Part shown: positions 1-6,970 of the stretch, one piece after another
Position numbering within the stretch: the stretch's first letter is position 1
How the letters are laid out: each line of letters starts with the position of its first letter
Source of the DNA: Lancefieldella parvula_C
GTDB taxonomy: Bacteria; Actinomycetota; Coriobacteriia; Coriobacteriales; Atopobiaceae
Assembly (NCBI RefSeq): GCF_000758945.1
Contig: NZ_JRND01000038.1
Coordinates: forward strand, 1-12,125
Length of the DNA stretch: 12,125 bases
Reading direction: 5' to 3'
Program-made: the position numbers and the translations under genes
The notes under the pieces: generated by a model
What the model saw: the letters and a program-made list of their open reading frames with translations, nothing else
Databases searched by the model: none
What the model was told of the DNA's origin: nothing

Positions 1-12
1 CAGAGGCTCTTT

Positions 13-1209
13 TTAGTTGCAAGTTTTATGCGCATGCTCGCCGTGGCCGTGCATGTGCTCGCCGTGGCCGTGCATGTGCTCGCCGTGCTCGCCGTGGTCG
101 TGCGCGTGATGCTCGTGTCCCTCGTGGTCGTGCTCGTGCGCGTGGTGCTCGTGGTGCTCGCCGTGCGCGTGGTGCTCGTGACCTGCGTGCTCATGCTCGC
201 AGTGCCCGTGCTCGTGGTCGCAGTGCTCATGCACGCAGTGACCATGCTCGTGGTCGCAATGCGAATGATCGTGCTCGTCAGCCAAGTCCGACTGCTCATG
301 CCAGAATGCCGGCACAAACGCCTCGCGAAGTCCATGACGCAGCAGGTTGCGGCCAATAAACACGCACCTGGACTCTTCCTGAGGTTCGTCACCCGTAATC
401 GCCCATGCGCGCTCTACCAGGTCAAACTTGACCCACTGATTACCGCACGGCAACGTACCTTTTGCACGCGCAAGCTTTCCAAAAACGCCAGCCGACGCTG
501 CGTCCAAAAGCCAAATCAAGTGCGTTGGACTTGGAAGCTCAGCATGAGTCAGCGCCATAGTCTCCAGGTCAGGCCCCTCGTCCTTCTCGCTAGCTGGATC
601 TTTAAGAACAAAGCCGTCAAGCGCGCGAGTCAGCAGAGCATTCCACCACTCGTCGGGAATGTCAGCATACGAAGATTCGGCGATAACCTCTGCCTGCGGA
701 TTCATCTCTGCCGCAAGCTGCTTAATGGGCTCGGCGGCATCCTCGCTACCTGGAGCAAGCTTGGAAATCACCACGCTCGCAGCGGCGCTCAGCTGATTGT
801 CAAAAATCTCTGGAAAATCGGTGCGCTGATTCTGCCACGAAACGGCGTCAACCACGGTAACCGGCGCCAGCAAACTAATGCGCTCCCAGGCTACCTGATT
901 CACGTTATCAAGAATGCTCTGCAGCTTAGCCACGCCAGTTGGTTCAACAATTAAATACTCGGGGTCGATGGTGTTTGAAATGGTCAGTACCGACGTCGCA
1001 AAGTCTTGCTTGCCCGAGCAGCAAATACAATTCTCGGTTGACTCCCAAACCTTGAGGTCGGAGTCCTGCCTCAGACGGCGCGCATCGATGTCTGCCTGGC
1101 CATATTCATTCTCGTAGATAGCAAAATCACGCCCAGTCCGGCGCACGAGCTCCTGAATGAAGGTGGTTTTACCAGCTCCAAGAAAGCCTGATACAACAAG
1201 GATTTTCAT
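13..1209 (-). CDS. COG0523 (CobW/P47K-type) GTPase metallochaperone with His-rich tail
   Basis: This is a 398-residue cytosolic GTPase of the COG0523 family, whose members deliver zinc, cobalt or other metals to target proteins. Residues 8-16 (GFLGAGKTT) are the Walker A loop. C61-I-C-C64 is the family metal-binding CxCC motif, and E89-P-T-G follows as in relatives. The G4 guanine-specificity motif, normally NKxD, reads SKLA at 149-152 and looks degenerate. A CobW C-terminal domain occupies roughly 225-308. The last 88 residues (about 311-398) hold about 38 His and five Cys, mixed with Glu, Asp and Gly, which is a strong metal-storage or metal-sensing tail. The ATG is preceded by AGGAAG about 11 bases upstream. 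It lies 112 bases downstream of a zinc alcohol dehydrogenase on the same strand, with a terminator between them. The metal is not shown by the sequence; zinc is the best guess. No Zur box was recognised. Confidence 0.93.
   Translation of the reverse strand: MKILVVSGFLGAGKTTFIQELVRRTGRDFAIYENEYGQADIDARRLRQDSDLKVWESTENCICCSGKQDFATSVLTISNTIDPEYLIVEPTGVAKLQSILDNVNQVAWERISLLAPVTVVDAVSWQNQRTDFPEIFDNQLSAAASVVISKLAPGSEDAAEPIKQLAAEMNPQAEVIAESSYADIPDEWWNALLTRALDGFVLKDPASEKDEGPDLETMALTHAELPSPTHLIWLLDAASAGVFGKLARAKGTLPCGNQWVKFDLVERAWAITGDEPQEESRCVFIGRNLLRHGLREAFVPAFWHEQSDLADEHDHSHCDHEHGHCVHEHCDHEHGHCEHEHAGHEHHAHGEHHEHHAHEHDHEGHEHHAHDHGEHGEHMHGHGEHMHGHGEHAHKTCN
37..78. repeat. Two perfect 21-bp tandem copies inside the His-tail code
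   Basis: Two adjacent identical 21-bp units encode the repeated Gly-Glu-His-Met-His-Gly-His part of the CobW tail. The rest of 13-280 is built from related CTC/GTG-type words (His, Glu and Gly codons on the minus strand). The array is therefore a site where the tail could lengthen or shorten in frame by slippage. Confidence 0.85.
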
Positions 1210-1251
1210 GAATACAACCGCTTCCTAAACTCTGTTGGCGCCCACCAGCGC

Positions 1252-1287
1252 AAAAAGCTGGCGAGAAAACCGAACTTCTCGCCAGCT
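1252..1287 (-). terminator. Rho-independent terminator of the ADH gene, made of an inverted GGCGAGAA pair
   Basis: The arms 1256-1267 (agctggcgagaa) and 1276-1287 are perfect complements over 12 bp with an 8-base loop. On the minus strand the stem is followed directly by a run of T (A1252-A1256 on the plus strand). It sits 34 bases after the ADH stop codon and about 45 bases before the CobW start. CobW is therefore either read through this terminator or has a promoter in a very small space. Each arm contains one copy of the octamer that is dispersed across the window. Confidence 0.9.
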
Positions 1288-1321
1288 CACACGTACTAAA
1301 TAGCGCGACCTGATTGGTTAC

Positions 1322-2380
1322 CTAGTCGATAACAACAACTGGCTTGATGAGGTCGGATGGCTTATCACGCATGGTGAAGAGAGCCTCCTCGAGGTGATCC
1401 CAGCCGTGATAGAGGTGAGTAACCTCTGGGTGAAGGTCAAGACGGCCGGAAGTGACCAGGCTGGAGAGCTTCTCCATGCGCAGACGGCCGCCAGGCATAA
1501 GGCCGCCACGGATGTCCTTGTGGCCCATACCAACGCCCCACTCGACGCGAGGAATGTTGACGTAGTCGCCGGAACCGAGGTAGTTGACGTTACCAATCTT
1601 TCCGCCAGGCTTGAGTGCCTTGACAGCATCCTCGAAGGTCTCGCAACCGCCGCCGTCGACGCAGACGCGGTCAACGCCCTTGCCGCCGGTGAGCTCCATG
1701 ACCTGCTCCCAGATTGGGCCGTCCTTGTAGGAGATGAAGTCGGTTGCGCCGTAGCCCTTAGCTGCCTCAACGCAGACTGGACGGGTACCAACAGCAATGA
1801 TGCGAGAAGCACCGTGGAGTGCAGCACCAGCAACGGACATGAGGCCGACAGGTCCAATGCCGATGACCAGGACGGTGTCGCCGAACTCAACGCCAGCCAG
1901 CTCAACTGCGTGGAAGCCGGTTGGAACCATGTCGGAAAGGATGCAGGCGTCTGCTGGATCCATGCCCTCTGGCATGTGAGCGAGGTTGCCGTCAGCGTCG
2001 TTTACGTGGAAGTACTCGGAGAAGACGCCGTCCTTGAAGTTGGAGAACTTCCAGCCAGCAAGCATGCCACCGGAGTGCATGGAGTAGCCAGCCTGAGCCT
2101 CAAGGGAGTTCCAGTCTGGAGTAATTGCAGGAACGAGGACGCGGTCGCCAGGCTTGAAGTCCTTGACGCACTCGCCAACCTCGACAACCTCTGCGGAGCA
2201 CTCATGACCAAGAATCATGTTGTGACGGTCGCCGATTGCGCCCTCCCACAGAGTATGAATATCAGAAGTACAAATTGCGACCGCAAGTGGCTTGCAGATT
2301 GCGTCCAGAGGACCACACTTTGGTGTCTCCTTCTCAATCCAGCCGGACTCGCCGATCTTGAGCATTGCATAACCCTTCAT
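1322..2380 (-). CDS. adh: NADP-dependent zinc secondary alcohol dehydrogenase
   Basis: This 352-residue medium-chain dehydrogenase interconverts secondary alcohols (isopropanol, 2-butanol) and ketones, and often aldehydes. It closely resembles the tetrameric C. beijerinckii and T. brockii enzymes (351-352 residues) from end to end. The catalytic zinc ligands are in the family positions: C37, H59 and D150. The Rossmann motif GIGPVG is at 174-179. G198, T199, R200 and Y218 match the NADP-specific set, with Thr replacing the usual Ser. The four-Cys structural zinc loop of other ADHs is absent, as in this subfamily. The start is set by GGAGG five to six bases upstream. Codon use is strongly biased, which suggests high expression and creates a long spurious reading frame on the other strand. 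A terminator follows it. A metallochaperone gene comes next, which could supply its zinc (inference). Role: probably NADP(H) balancing in fermentation. Confidence 0.95.
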   Translation of the reverse strand: MKGYAMLKIGESGWIEKETPKCGPLDAICKPLAVAICTSDIHTLWEGAIGDRHNMILGHECSAEVVEVGECVKDFKPGDRVLVPAITPDWNSLEAQAGYSMHSGGMLAGWKFSNFKDGVFSEYFHVNDADGNLAHMPEGMDPADACILSDMVPTGFHAVELAGVEFGDTVLVIGIGPVGLMSVAGAALHGASRIIAVGTRPVCVEAAKGYGATDFISYKDGPIWEQVMELTGGKGVDRVCVDGGGCETFEDAVKALKPGGKIGNVNYLGSGDYVNIPRVEWGVGMGHKDIRGGLMPGGRLRMEKLSSLVTSGRLDLHPEVTHLYHGWDHLEEALFTMRDKPSDLIKPVVVID

Positions 2381-2938
2381 AAAACCCTCCTAAAATCTGT
2401 GTTTCTGCAGTTGAAACACTACCTACCTCGTGGAGGAGCACGTCATACACGTGACACTGACGAGGCTTATAAACGTTTTTGCGAAAGCTCGCTGCTTTGT
2501 TGCAGCCACAATTGGGTCCTCTCCACAACAAAACGACGAACACTCGCGAAGTACATTTTCAAGCACTTTTTTACGTAAATCTAGAACGAAACCGTGAAAG
2601 GTTGAGCAGACTTTCATGAATTTTAGGCTGGCGAGAAATGCGGTTTACAAATAACGAATATTTGCGCACGTAGACAATGTGTACGCTAACATACCGTTAA
2701 CCAAACCTCCGGCCGATGTGAAACAACGCTTATCGGCGAACGGTTACCGTTCACCGAATCAAAAGGGCAACTGTCCACTTTTCTGTTGTATGCAAGCGAT
2801 GTCGAGTAGTATGAAGAGGCGTCTCGGCAGCTATGCAGAGGCGCTTTGTTATAATTCTGGTAGATGAGTTTCTCGCCAAATGAACCTCTTCAATGAATCG
2901 CTTTGTGGAAAAAACCAGCAGTCAAAAAAGGAATTTGC
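2381..2938. promoter_or_regulatory. Divergent control region between ADH and the DUF218 gene
   Basis: These 558 bases hold no credible gene. Seen by eye: a stem-loop in the ADH leader (GTGTTTC 2399-2405 pairing with GAAACAC 2413-2419); a dyad CACGT-N5-ACGTG (2439-2453); a weak minus-strand -10-like TATAAG (2471-2466) without a good -35; the dyad GAACGGT-T-ACCGTTC (2738-2752); GCCGAT/ATCGGC arms (2712-2717, 2732-2737); and two copies of the dispersed octamer (2630, 2870). The dyads are possible operators, but no regulator can be named. Confidence 0.5.
2847..2855 (+). promoter_or_regulatory. Extended -10 promoter for the DUF218 gene
   Basis: TGTTATAAT combines an extended -10 TG with a perfect TATAAT (2850-2855). 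No good -35 hexamer lies 16-18 bases upstream, which fits extended -10 promoters. Transcription would start near 2862, giving a leader of about 77 bases. A GGCGAGAA octamer (2870-2877, minus orientation) lies in that leader. Confidence 0.6.
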
Positions 2939-4087
2939 ATGTCCATTGATAACTTACTTAGAGACGCTGGTGCTCATTTTGATTGGCAATACATAATCTT
3001 GTACGCCACCCTGCTGGCTCCAGCGGTTGTTCCTGGTGTGCTGTTTATTTACTCATTTATCAAGGAACCTCGACAGTTCCGCAATGCACTTTTTCTGTTC
3101 GCGACTCTTGCGTGGTCATCAATTCTTCTGGTGCTGAGGCTGAATAACTTTATCCTTGGACTAATTCTGGTTACTCTTGTACTGCTGACACCATTTCTGA
3201 CCATTGGTTTCTTGCTGATCAACACCATAGTTGTGGTAAAAAATAACGGATTTTCACTGACGTCGATGCTGCCGTTTTTGATGGCTGGATTTCTTATCTT
3301 ACTGCTTGCGTCTCCGTCTATCGTAAATTATTTTGACCCAGATACTCGCCATGTTGTTGTCTTTTTGCTGGGGCTTTTTACACTTGAAGGCTTATGGTTC
3401 TCGTTTACTTTTGTGGCCTTGCTGTTTTATTCGTGGATATATCGGATTCTTCCCCGCCGTCGTCAGTACGATTACATCATCATTCATGGTGCCGGACTTG
3501 ATGGTCCGCGACCAACCCCGCTACTCGCGGGCAGGATTGATAAGGCACTTGAACTGTGGAACAAGCAGCATCAACACGGAAAGTTTGTTGTTTCTGGAGG
3601 TCAAGGTGCTGATGAGGTGGTCTCCGAAGCTCAGGCCATGCGCGATTATCTTCTGGAGAAGGGTGTTCCAGCCGAGGCAATCCTTATGGAAGACAAGTCG
3701 ACAACTACCTGGGAAAATCTTAGATACTCGCTAGCTGTAATCCGCGCCGACCGCACCTCCGCAGCGGCCGACGACGCGCCCGCCACAGCAGCGGCCGAAG
3801 ACGCGAGTGCACCGAGCGGCGACACTGCCTCCGTAAACGGCGACTTCACCACCGCGGTTGTTACCAGCGATTTCCACGTTTTCCGTTGCGCCGAATACGC
3901 CCACAACCTGGGCATTAAGGCAGATGGTATCGGTTCGCACACCAAAGGCTGGTACTGGCCCACGGCGTTTATCCGCGAGTTTATCGCAATCACCAAAGCG
4001 CACCTCTGGCCCTACCTGGTCATTGGCGGTCTGTACACGTTAATCAACGTGCTCAACTACACGTTCTTCTACCTGGGAGTTGTGTAA
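2939..4087 (+). CDS. Membrane-anchored DUF218 (YdcF/SanA-like) protein
   Basis: This is a 382-residue membrane protein. The first ~170 residues form about five or six hydrophobic segments, ending in a basic stretch (PRRR). A DUF218 domain starts near residue 177 (YDYIIIHGAG). It continues with LLAGRIDKALEL, VVSGGQGADE, an EA..M pair, TTTWENL and VVTSDFHVFR, all typical of the YdcF/SanA family. Family members are linked to envelope integrity and vancomycin tolerance (SanA) or bind S-adenosylmethionine (YdcF); the reaction here is unknown. An Ala/Asp/Thr-rich insert of about 33 residues (3743-3841) interrupts the domain just before VVTSDFH and is more GC-rich than its surroundings. ATG 2939 was chosen because AAAGGA stands about seven bases upstream; an in-frame TTG at 2903 lacks such a site. 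A final hydrophobic segment lies near 350-380. Confidence 0.88.
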   Translation: MSIDNLLRDAGAHFDWQYIILYATLLAPAVVPGVLFIYSFIKEPRQFRNALFLFATLAWSSILLVLRLNNFILGLILVTLVLLTPFLTIGFLLINTIVVVKNNGFSLTSMLPFLMAGFLILLLASPSIVNYFDPDTRHVVVFLLGLFTLEGLWFSFTFVALLFYSWIYRILPRRRQYDYIIIHGAGLDGPRPTPLLAGRIDKALELWNKQHQHGKFVVSGGQGADEVVSEAQAMRDYLLEKGVPAEAILMEDKSTTTWENLRYSLAVIRADRTSAAADDAPATAAAEDASAPSGDTASVNGDFTTAVVTSDFHVFRCAEYAHNLGIKADGIGSHTKGWYWPTAFIREFIAITKAHLWPYLVIGGLYTLINVLNYTFFYLGVV

Positions 4088-4104
4088 TCTAGGGGCGCTC
4101 AATT

Positions 4105-4223
4105 TTTGCTCCGCGCCGGATTTGCTCCGCGCCTGATTTGCTCCGTGCCGGATTTGCTCCGCGCCTGATTTGCTCCGCGCCGGATTTGCTCCGCGCCGGA
4201 TTTGCTCCGCGCCGGATTTGCTC
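4105..4223. repeat. 16-bp tandem repeat, seven full copies and a partial eighth
   Basis: The unit is tttgctccgcgccgga, starting at 4105, 4121, 4137, 4153, 4169, 4185 and 4201, with a partial copy at 4217-4223. Copies 2 and 4 read cctga in place of ccgga, and copy 3 has ccgtgcc. The first four copies thus look like two 32-bp higher-order units. The array lies 17 bases after the DUF218 stop codon. The last partial copy runs straight into the next repeat family. Confidence 0.95.
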
Positions 4224-4345
4224 AAAGATTCTGTAAATTTTGCCTAAAAGCATCAAAGATTCGGTGGATTTGCCTGATTTCATCAAAGAATCTGTGTCCA
4301 AAATACAGAATCTTTGCACTTTTCAGGCTCGCTTTTCAGGCTCGC
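4222..4345. repeat. Repeat array A: word CAAAGATTCTG, three direct copies, one inverted, shared tail
   Basis: Direct copies of the word stand at 4223-4233, 4254-4264 (one mismatch) and 4284-4294 (one mismatch), spaced 31 and 30 bases. A perfect inverted copy (cagaatctttg) is at 4306-4316. Between the direct copies is a skeleton of the type ATTTTGCC followed by an A/T-rich step. The array ends in tgcacttttcaggctcgc (4315-4332), whose last 13 bases are repeated in tandem at 4333-4345, with a degraded third copy at 4346-4358. Confidence 0.85.
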
Positions 4346-4390
4346 TTTTCAGGCAGAGTTTAAAGCGCGTCCGAGTTCGTCCTTCCAGGG

Positions 4391-4515
4391 AGCCTGATTT
4401 TCTCGCCATGTCTGAATGATTTGCCGGAAAAGCGCACCATGTCTGAGCTATTTGCCGGTTTTTCTCGTCATGTCTGAGTAAATTTACTCAGACTTCATGC
4501 ACTTTTCAGGCTCGC
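4391..4515. repeat. Repeat array B: word CATGTCTGAG, three direct copies, palindrome, shared tail
   Basis: Direct copies of the word stand at 4407-4416 (one mismatch), 4438-4447 and 4469-4478, spaced exactly 31 bases. The first two are each followed by xxATTTGCCGG. The third is part of a perfect 22-bp palindrome (4472-4493, gtctgagtaaa and its complement). The array ends in tgcacttttcaggctcgc (4498-4515), identical over 18 bases to the end of array A. Copies 1 and 3 are preceded by ttctcgcc or ttctcgtc, that is, the dispersed octamer or a one-base variant of it. Confidence 0.85.
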
Positions 4516-4603
4516 AATTCCAAGCCTCGTCGATAGAGCTCACGAACCATCGCAGAAACCATGTGTTATCTGCGCTAAGTCAAGCTAGAGCCGCAAAACC
4601 GTA

Positions 4604-4609
4604 TATACT
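4604..4609 (+). promoter_or_regulatory. Candidate -10 box for the antiporter gene
   Basis: TATACT lies 122 bases before the chosen antiporter start. No clear -35 hexamer is visible at the right distance. If used, the leader would be about 116 bases, GC-rich, with small hairpins (CGACG-N5-CGTCG at 4689-4703; 4659-4665 against 4676-4682 with one mismatch) and one dispersed octamer (4627). Confidence 0.35.
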
Positions 4610-4731
4610 CGAATGAAGCGTTATCTGGCGAGAAGCCCCGTGTGCTCGGAACCCTCGTGGATCCGCCGCTCGTCACGGACCCGCTGCTCGACGCTCGCCG
4701 TCGTTGCCACCTACGGCCAGGAAGGAAGCCT

Positions 4732-6969
4732 GTGGAGACCTTCGAATTTGTGCTCATTGTTTTGACCTGCGTCGCGGCTTCCTCGGTTATCGACAAGTTT
4801 GTCAACGTCTCCATCCCCGTTATCCAGGTTGTTATCGGCCTGCTTGTTGCGCTTGTGCTGCCCAGCGTCCAGGAAGTTCACCTGGAATCCGAGCTCTTTA
4901 TGCTGCTCTTTATTGCCCCACTCCTGTTCAACGAGACGAGAGAAACCAACATTCGTGCACTTCTCCTCAACCTGAACAGTATTTTGTCGCTGGCGATTGC
5001 TCTGGTAGTTGTCAGCGTGCTTTCGGTCGGCTATGCCCTCTACCTCATGGTCCCTTCAATTCCTCTAGCTGCGGCGTTTGCGCTGGCCTCAGCCCTGGGA
5101 CCAACCGACGCAGCCACCGTCACCGCGCTTAAGTCCAACATCCACCTGACTCATCGCCAGCAGACGCTTCTCTCGGGAGAGTCCCTGATTAACGACGCAT
5201 CCGGCGTCGTTGCATTCCAGTTCTCCGTAGCTGCGGCCGTAACGGGTGCGTTCTCGCTGGTAGACGCAGCGGGATCTTTCACAGTGCTTTTTGTAGGCGG
5301 CGTGGCAATGGGAATTGTCACTGGCTTTGCCTTCTCTGCCATCAACGCAATGCTTGGTAGGTTAGGTTACGAGGACACCGTTGCAAACGTTCTTTATGAA
5401 GTACTGACGCCGTTTCTTGTCTATCTTCTTGCCGAAACCTTCCACGTTTCTGGCGTTTTAGCTGTCGTAGCAGCGGGATTGGTGATTGCACTCCCTCGAA
5501 GGCAGAGCAACAACGCGCTATTTGCAAGGCAAAAATTGGTCTCTGATTCCACGTGGAAAGTCATCAGCTTCCTCATCAACGGTACCATCTTTGTCTTCCT
5601 AGGAATGCAGCTCCCCCTTGCCGTGCTTCCTGGCACCAACGGAGGCCTCAATATCCTGCAGATTCTGGGAATTATTGTCGTGATTACCCTGTTCATGCAC
5701 GCAGTTCGCTTTGCGTGGCTCTACGTGCTGGAAACTCACAAGCTCCACAAAGGTGGCCATCTCTGCACCGGAAAAGACGATGCCAGCGACTCCGAAGACT
5801 CGAATGGCGAGAAAACTGACGAGCAGTCCAAACCCACGTGCACTCCAAAACCCATCTCCATCACGTCGACCGAGCTCATCAAGAACGTGCTGGTCACCAC
5901 CATTGCGGGCGCAAAAGGTGCAGTAACGTTGTCGATTATCCTCACCTTGCCACTCATGACCCAGTCCGGAGCAGCATTTCCACAAAGGGATCTGCTGATT
6001 ACCATCGCCGCCAGCGTTATTCTCGCCACATTGCTTTTGGCGGACAATCTGTTGCCCGTGCTATCAAAGTCCCCTGAAACAGACTCTGACCTGCCCGTAC
6101 GTCTCCATAAGGGAGAGATTGCTGTTTTGGAAGCAACGCTTGCAGAGCTCAGGAGTTTGCTGCAGTCGGAAAACGCCAATGCAAAGTATTTACCTGCACT
6201 TCGTTTGAATATTGCGCGCTACACCAATCGCCTATTTGCGTCTCACTTTACGGCGCCTAACTCAAGCAAGCTGATAAAAGAGTTGGTACTTCACGGAACC
6301 GAGGTTCAGCAGGAGTGCCTTGAGCAACTGCACGAGCGCCACATCAAAACAAAAAATCCCATTCCGTGGGACCAAATTGTCGACGATATTACTTCAATCC
6401 GCAGGTCAGTAGGTTATTATGGACCCTTCGCAAACATTGCCTCAAAGACAAACCACCGCTCACGGATTGCCGTTGCCCTCCACGAGCTTAAACTAGCTGC
6501 TCAGCGCATCATCGATGGCGGTATCAGACACCTAGAAGACGCAGATCAGTCCTACTACCAGGCTTGTTTGTATGCGCTTGAGATGGAATACGCTGAGCTC
6601 GACGACCTGGAGCGTATTGCTAACGGCGACGACGAGCAGATGGCTATTGTCGCGTCAAACCTGATGATTGACCATGAATCAGTAATTGAGTCTATTTGGA
6701 GTCGCATCAATATCAACAAGGAGCATGGTTCCAGCGATACTCAAGCCTCCTACCAGCTACCTTACAATCTGAGTTCACACAAGATATCGCCGCACTTTAG
6801 GCAGCAACTTGCGGATGCTCGAAAGTACGCCGACGACGTGGCAGAAAACGCGCTGCGTATTGAGCTGGACCAGATTTCGCGCCTGCAGTTTGAGGGCGTC
6901 ATCGACCGCGAGGTTGCCTCTCACCTGCGCGAAAACGTCTACTACCTGCAAATGACGTTGAGTGAGTAG
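4732..6969 (+). CDS. CPA1-family Na+/H+ antiporter with long cytosolic C-terminus
   Basis: This 745-residue integral membrane protein exchanges Na+ (or K+/Li+) for protons in pH and salt homeostasis. About 12-13 hydrophobic segments span residues 5-445. GPTDAA at 123-128 and GESLINDAS at 149-157 (E150, N154, D155) are the ion-binding motifs of the NhaP/YjcE branch. The motif usually written GxRGA reads GAKGAV, so K395 stands where Arg is common. An acidic Ser/Asp/Glu loop (about 346-381) breaks the membrane domain before the last helices. Residues 445-745 are hydrophilic and helical and may be regulatory; no known domain is recognised there. GTG 4732 was chosen because AGGAAGG stands six bases upstream and the hydrophobic region starts just after; an in-frame GTG at 4642 would add 30 unlikely residues. 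It is the first gene of a close-packed row on this strand. Confidence 0.93.
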   Translation: METFEFVLIVLTCVAASSVIDKFVNVSIPVIQVVIGLLVALVLPSVQEVHLESELFMLLFIAPLLFNETRETNIRALLLNLNSILSLAIALVVVSVLSVGYALYLMVPSIPLAAAFALASALGPTDAATVTALKSNIHLTHRQQTLLSGESLINDASGVVAFQFSVAAAVTGAFSLVDAAGSFTVLFVGGVAMGIVTGFAFSAINAMLGRLGYEDTVANVLYEVLTPFLVYLLAETFHVSGVLAVVAAGLVIALPRRQSNNALFARQKLVSDSTWKVISFLINGTIFVFLGMQLPLAVLPGTNGGLNILQILGIIVVITLFMHAVRFAWLYVLETHKLHKGGHLCTGKDDASDSEDSNGEKTDEQSKPTCTPKPISITSTELIKNVLVTTIAGAKGAVTLSIILTLPLMTQSGAAFPQRDLLITIAASVILATLLLADNLLPVLSKSPETDSDLPVRLHKGEIAVLEATLAELRSLLQSENANAKYLPALRLNIARYTNRLFASHFTAPNSSKLIKELVLHGTEVQQECLEQLHERHIKTKNPIPWDQIVDDITSIRRSVGYYGPFANIASKTNHRSRIAVALHELKLAAQRIIDGGIRHLEDADQSYYQACLYALEMEYAELDDLERIANGDDEQMAIVASNLMIDHESVIESIWSRININKEHGSSDTQASYQLPYNLSSHKISPHFRQQLADARKYADDVAENALRIELDQISRLQFEGVIDREVASHLRENVYYLQMTLSE

Positions 6970-6970
6970 T

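Noticed and set aside
28..954. Open frame of 308 codons on the plus strand, opposite CobW
   Set aside because: Its start is a Val/Leu/Ala run that merely mirrors His/Glu/Gly codons of the CobW tail. The CobW frame has clear motifs throughout.
1394..2578. Open frame of 394 codons on the plus strand, opposite ADH
   Set aside because: It is a shadow produced by the strongly biased codons of ADH. Its translation has no recognisable domain, and it runs past the ADH start into the control region.
2679..2867. Plus-strand frame of 62 codons in the ADH/DUF218 control region
   Set aside because: It has no ribosome site, overlaps dyads and the extended -10 promoter, and shows no protein-like character.
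2903..2938. TTG start for the DUF218 gene
   Set aside because: There is no ribosome site upstream, while ATG 2939 has AAAGGA at proper spacing.
4089..4319. Minus-strand frame encoding a repeated Arg-Gly-Ala-Asn-Pro-Ala-Arg-Ser-Lys peptide
   Set aside because: It is the translation of the 16-bp tandem repeat, without a ribosome site or similarity to a protein.
4472..4493. 22-bp palindrome as terminator of the DUF218 gene
   Set aside because: It has no loop and no T-run, and it fits better as the last unit of array B.
4222..4515. CRISPR array
   Set aside because: There are only three direct copies of each short word at 30-31 bases. The intervals are themselves repeats rather than unique spacers, and no cas gene is present.
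4642..4731. Upstream GTG start for the antiporter
   Set aside because: It would add 30 residues of Pro/Arg-rich sequence with no ribosome site; GTG 4732 has AGGAAGG at the right distance.
4613..4765. 50-codon frame (ATG 4613) as a leader peptide of the antiporter
   Set aside because: The ATG lies at or before the expected transcription start and has no ribosome site.
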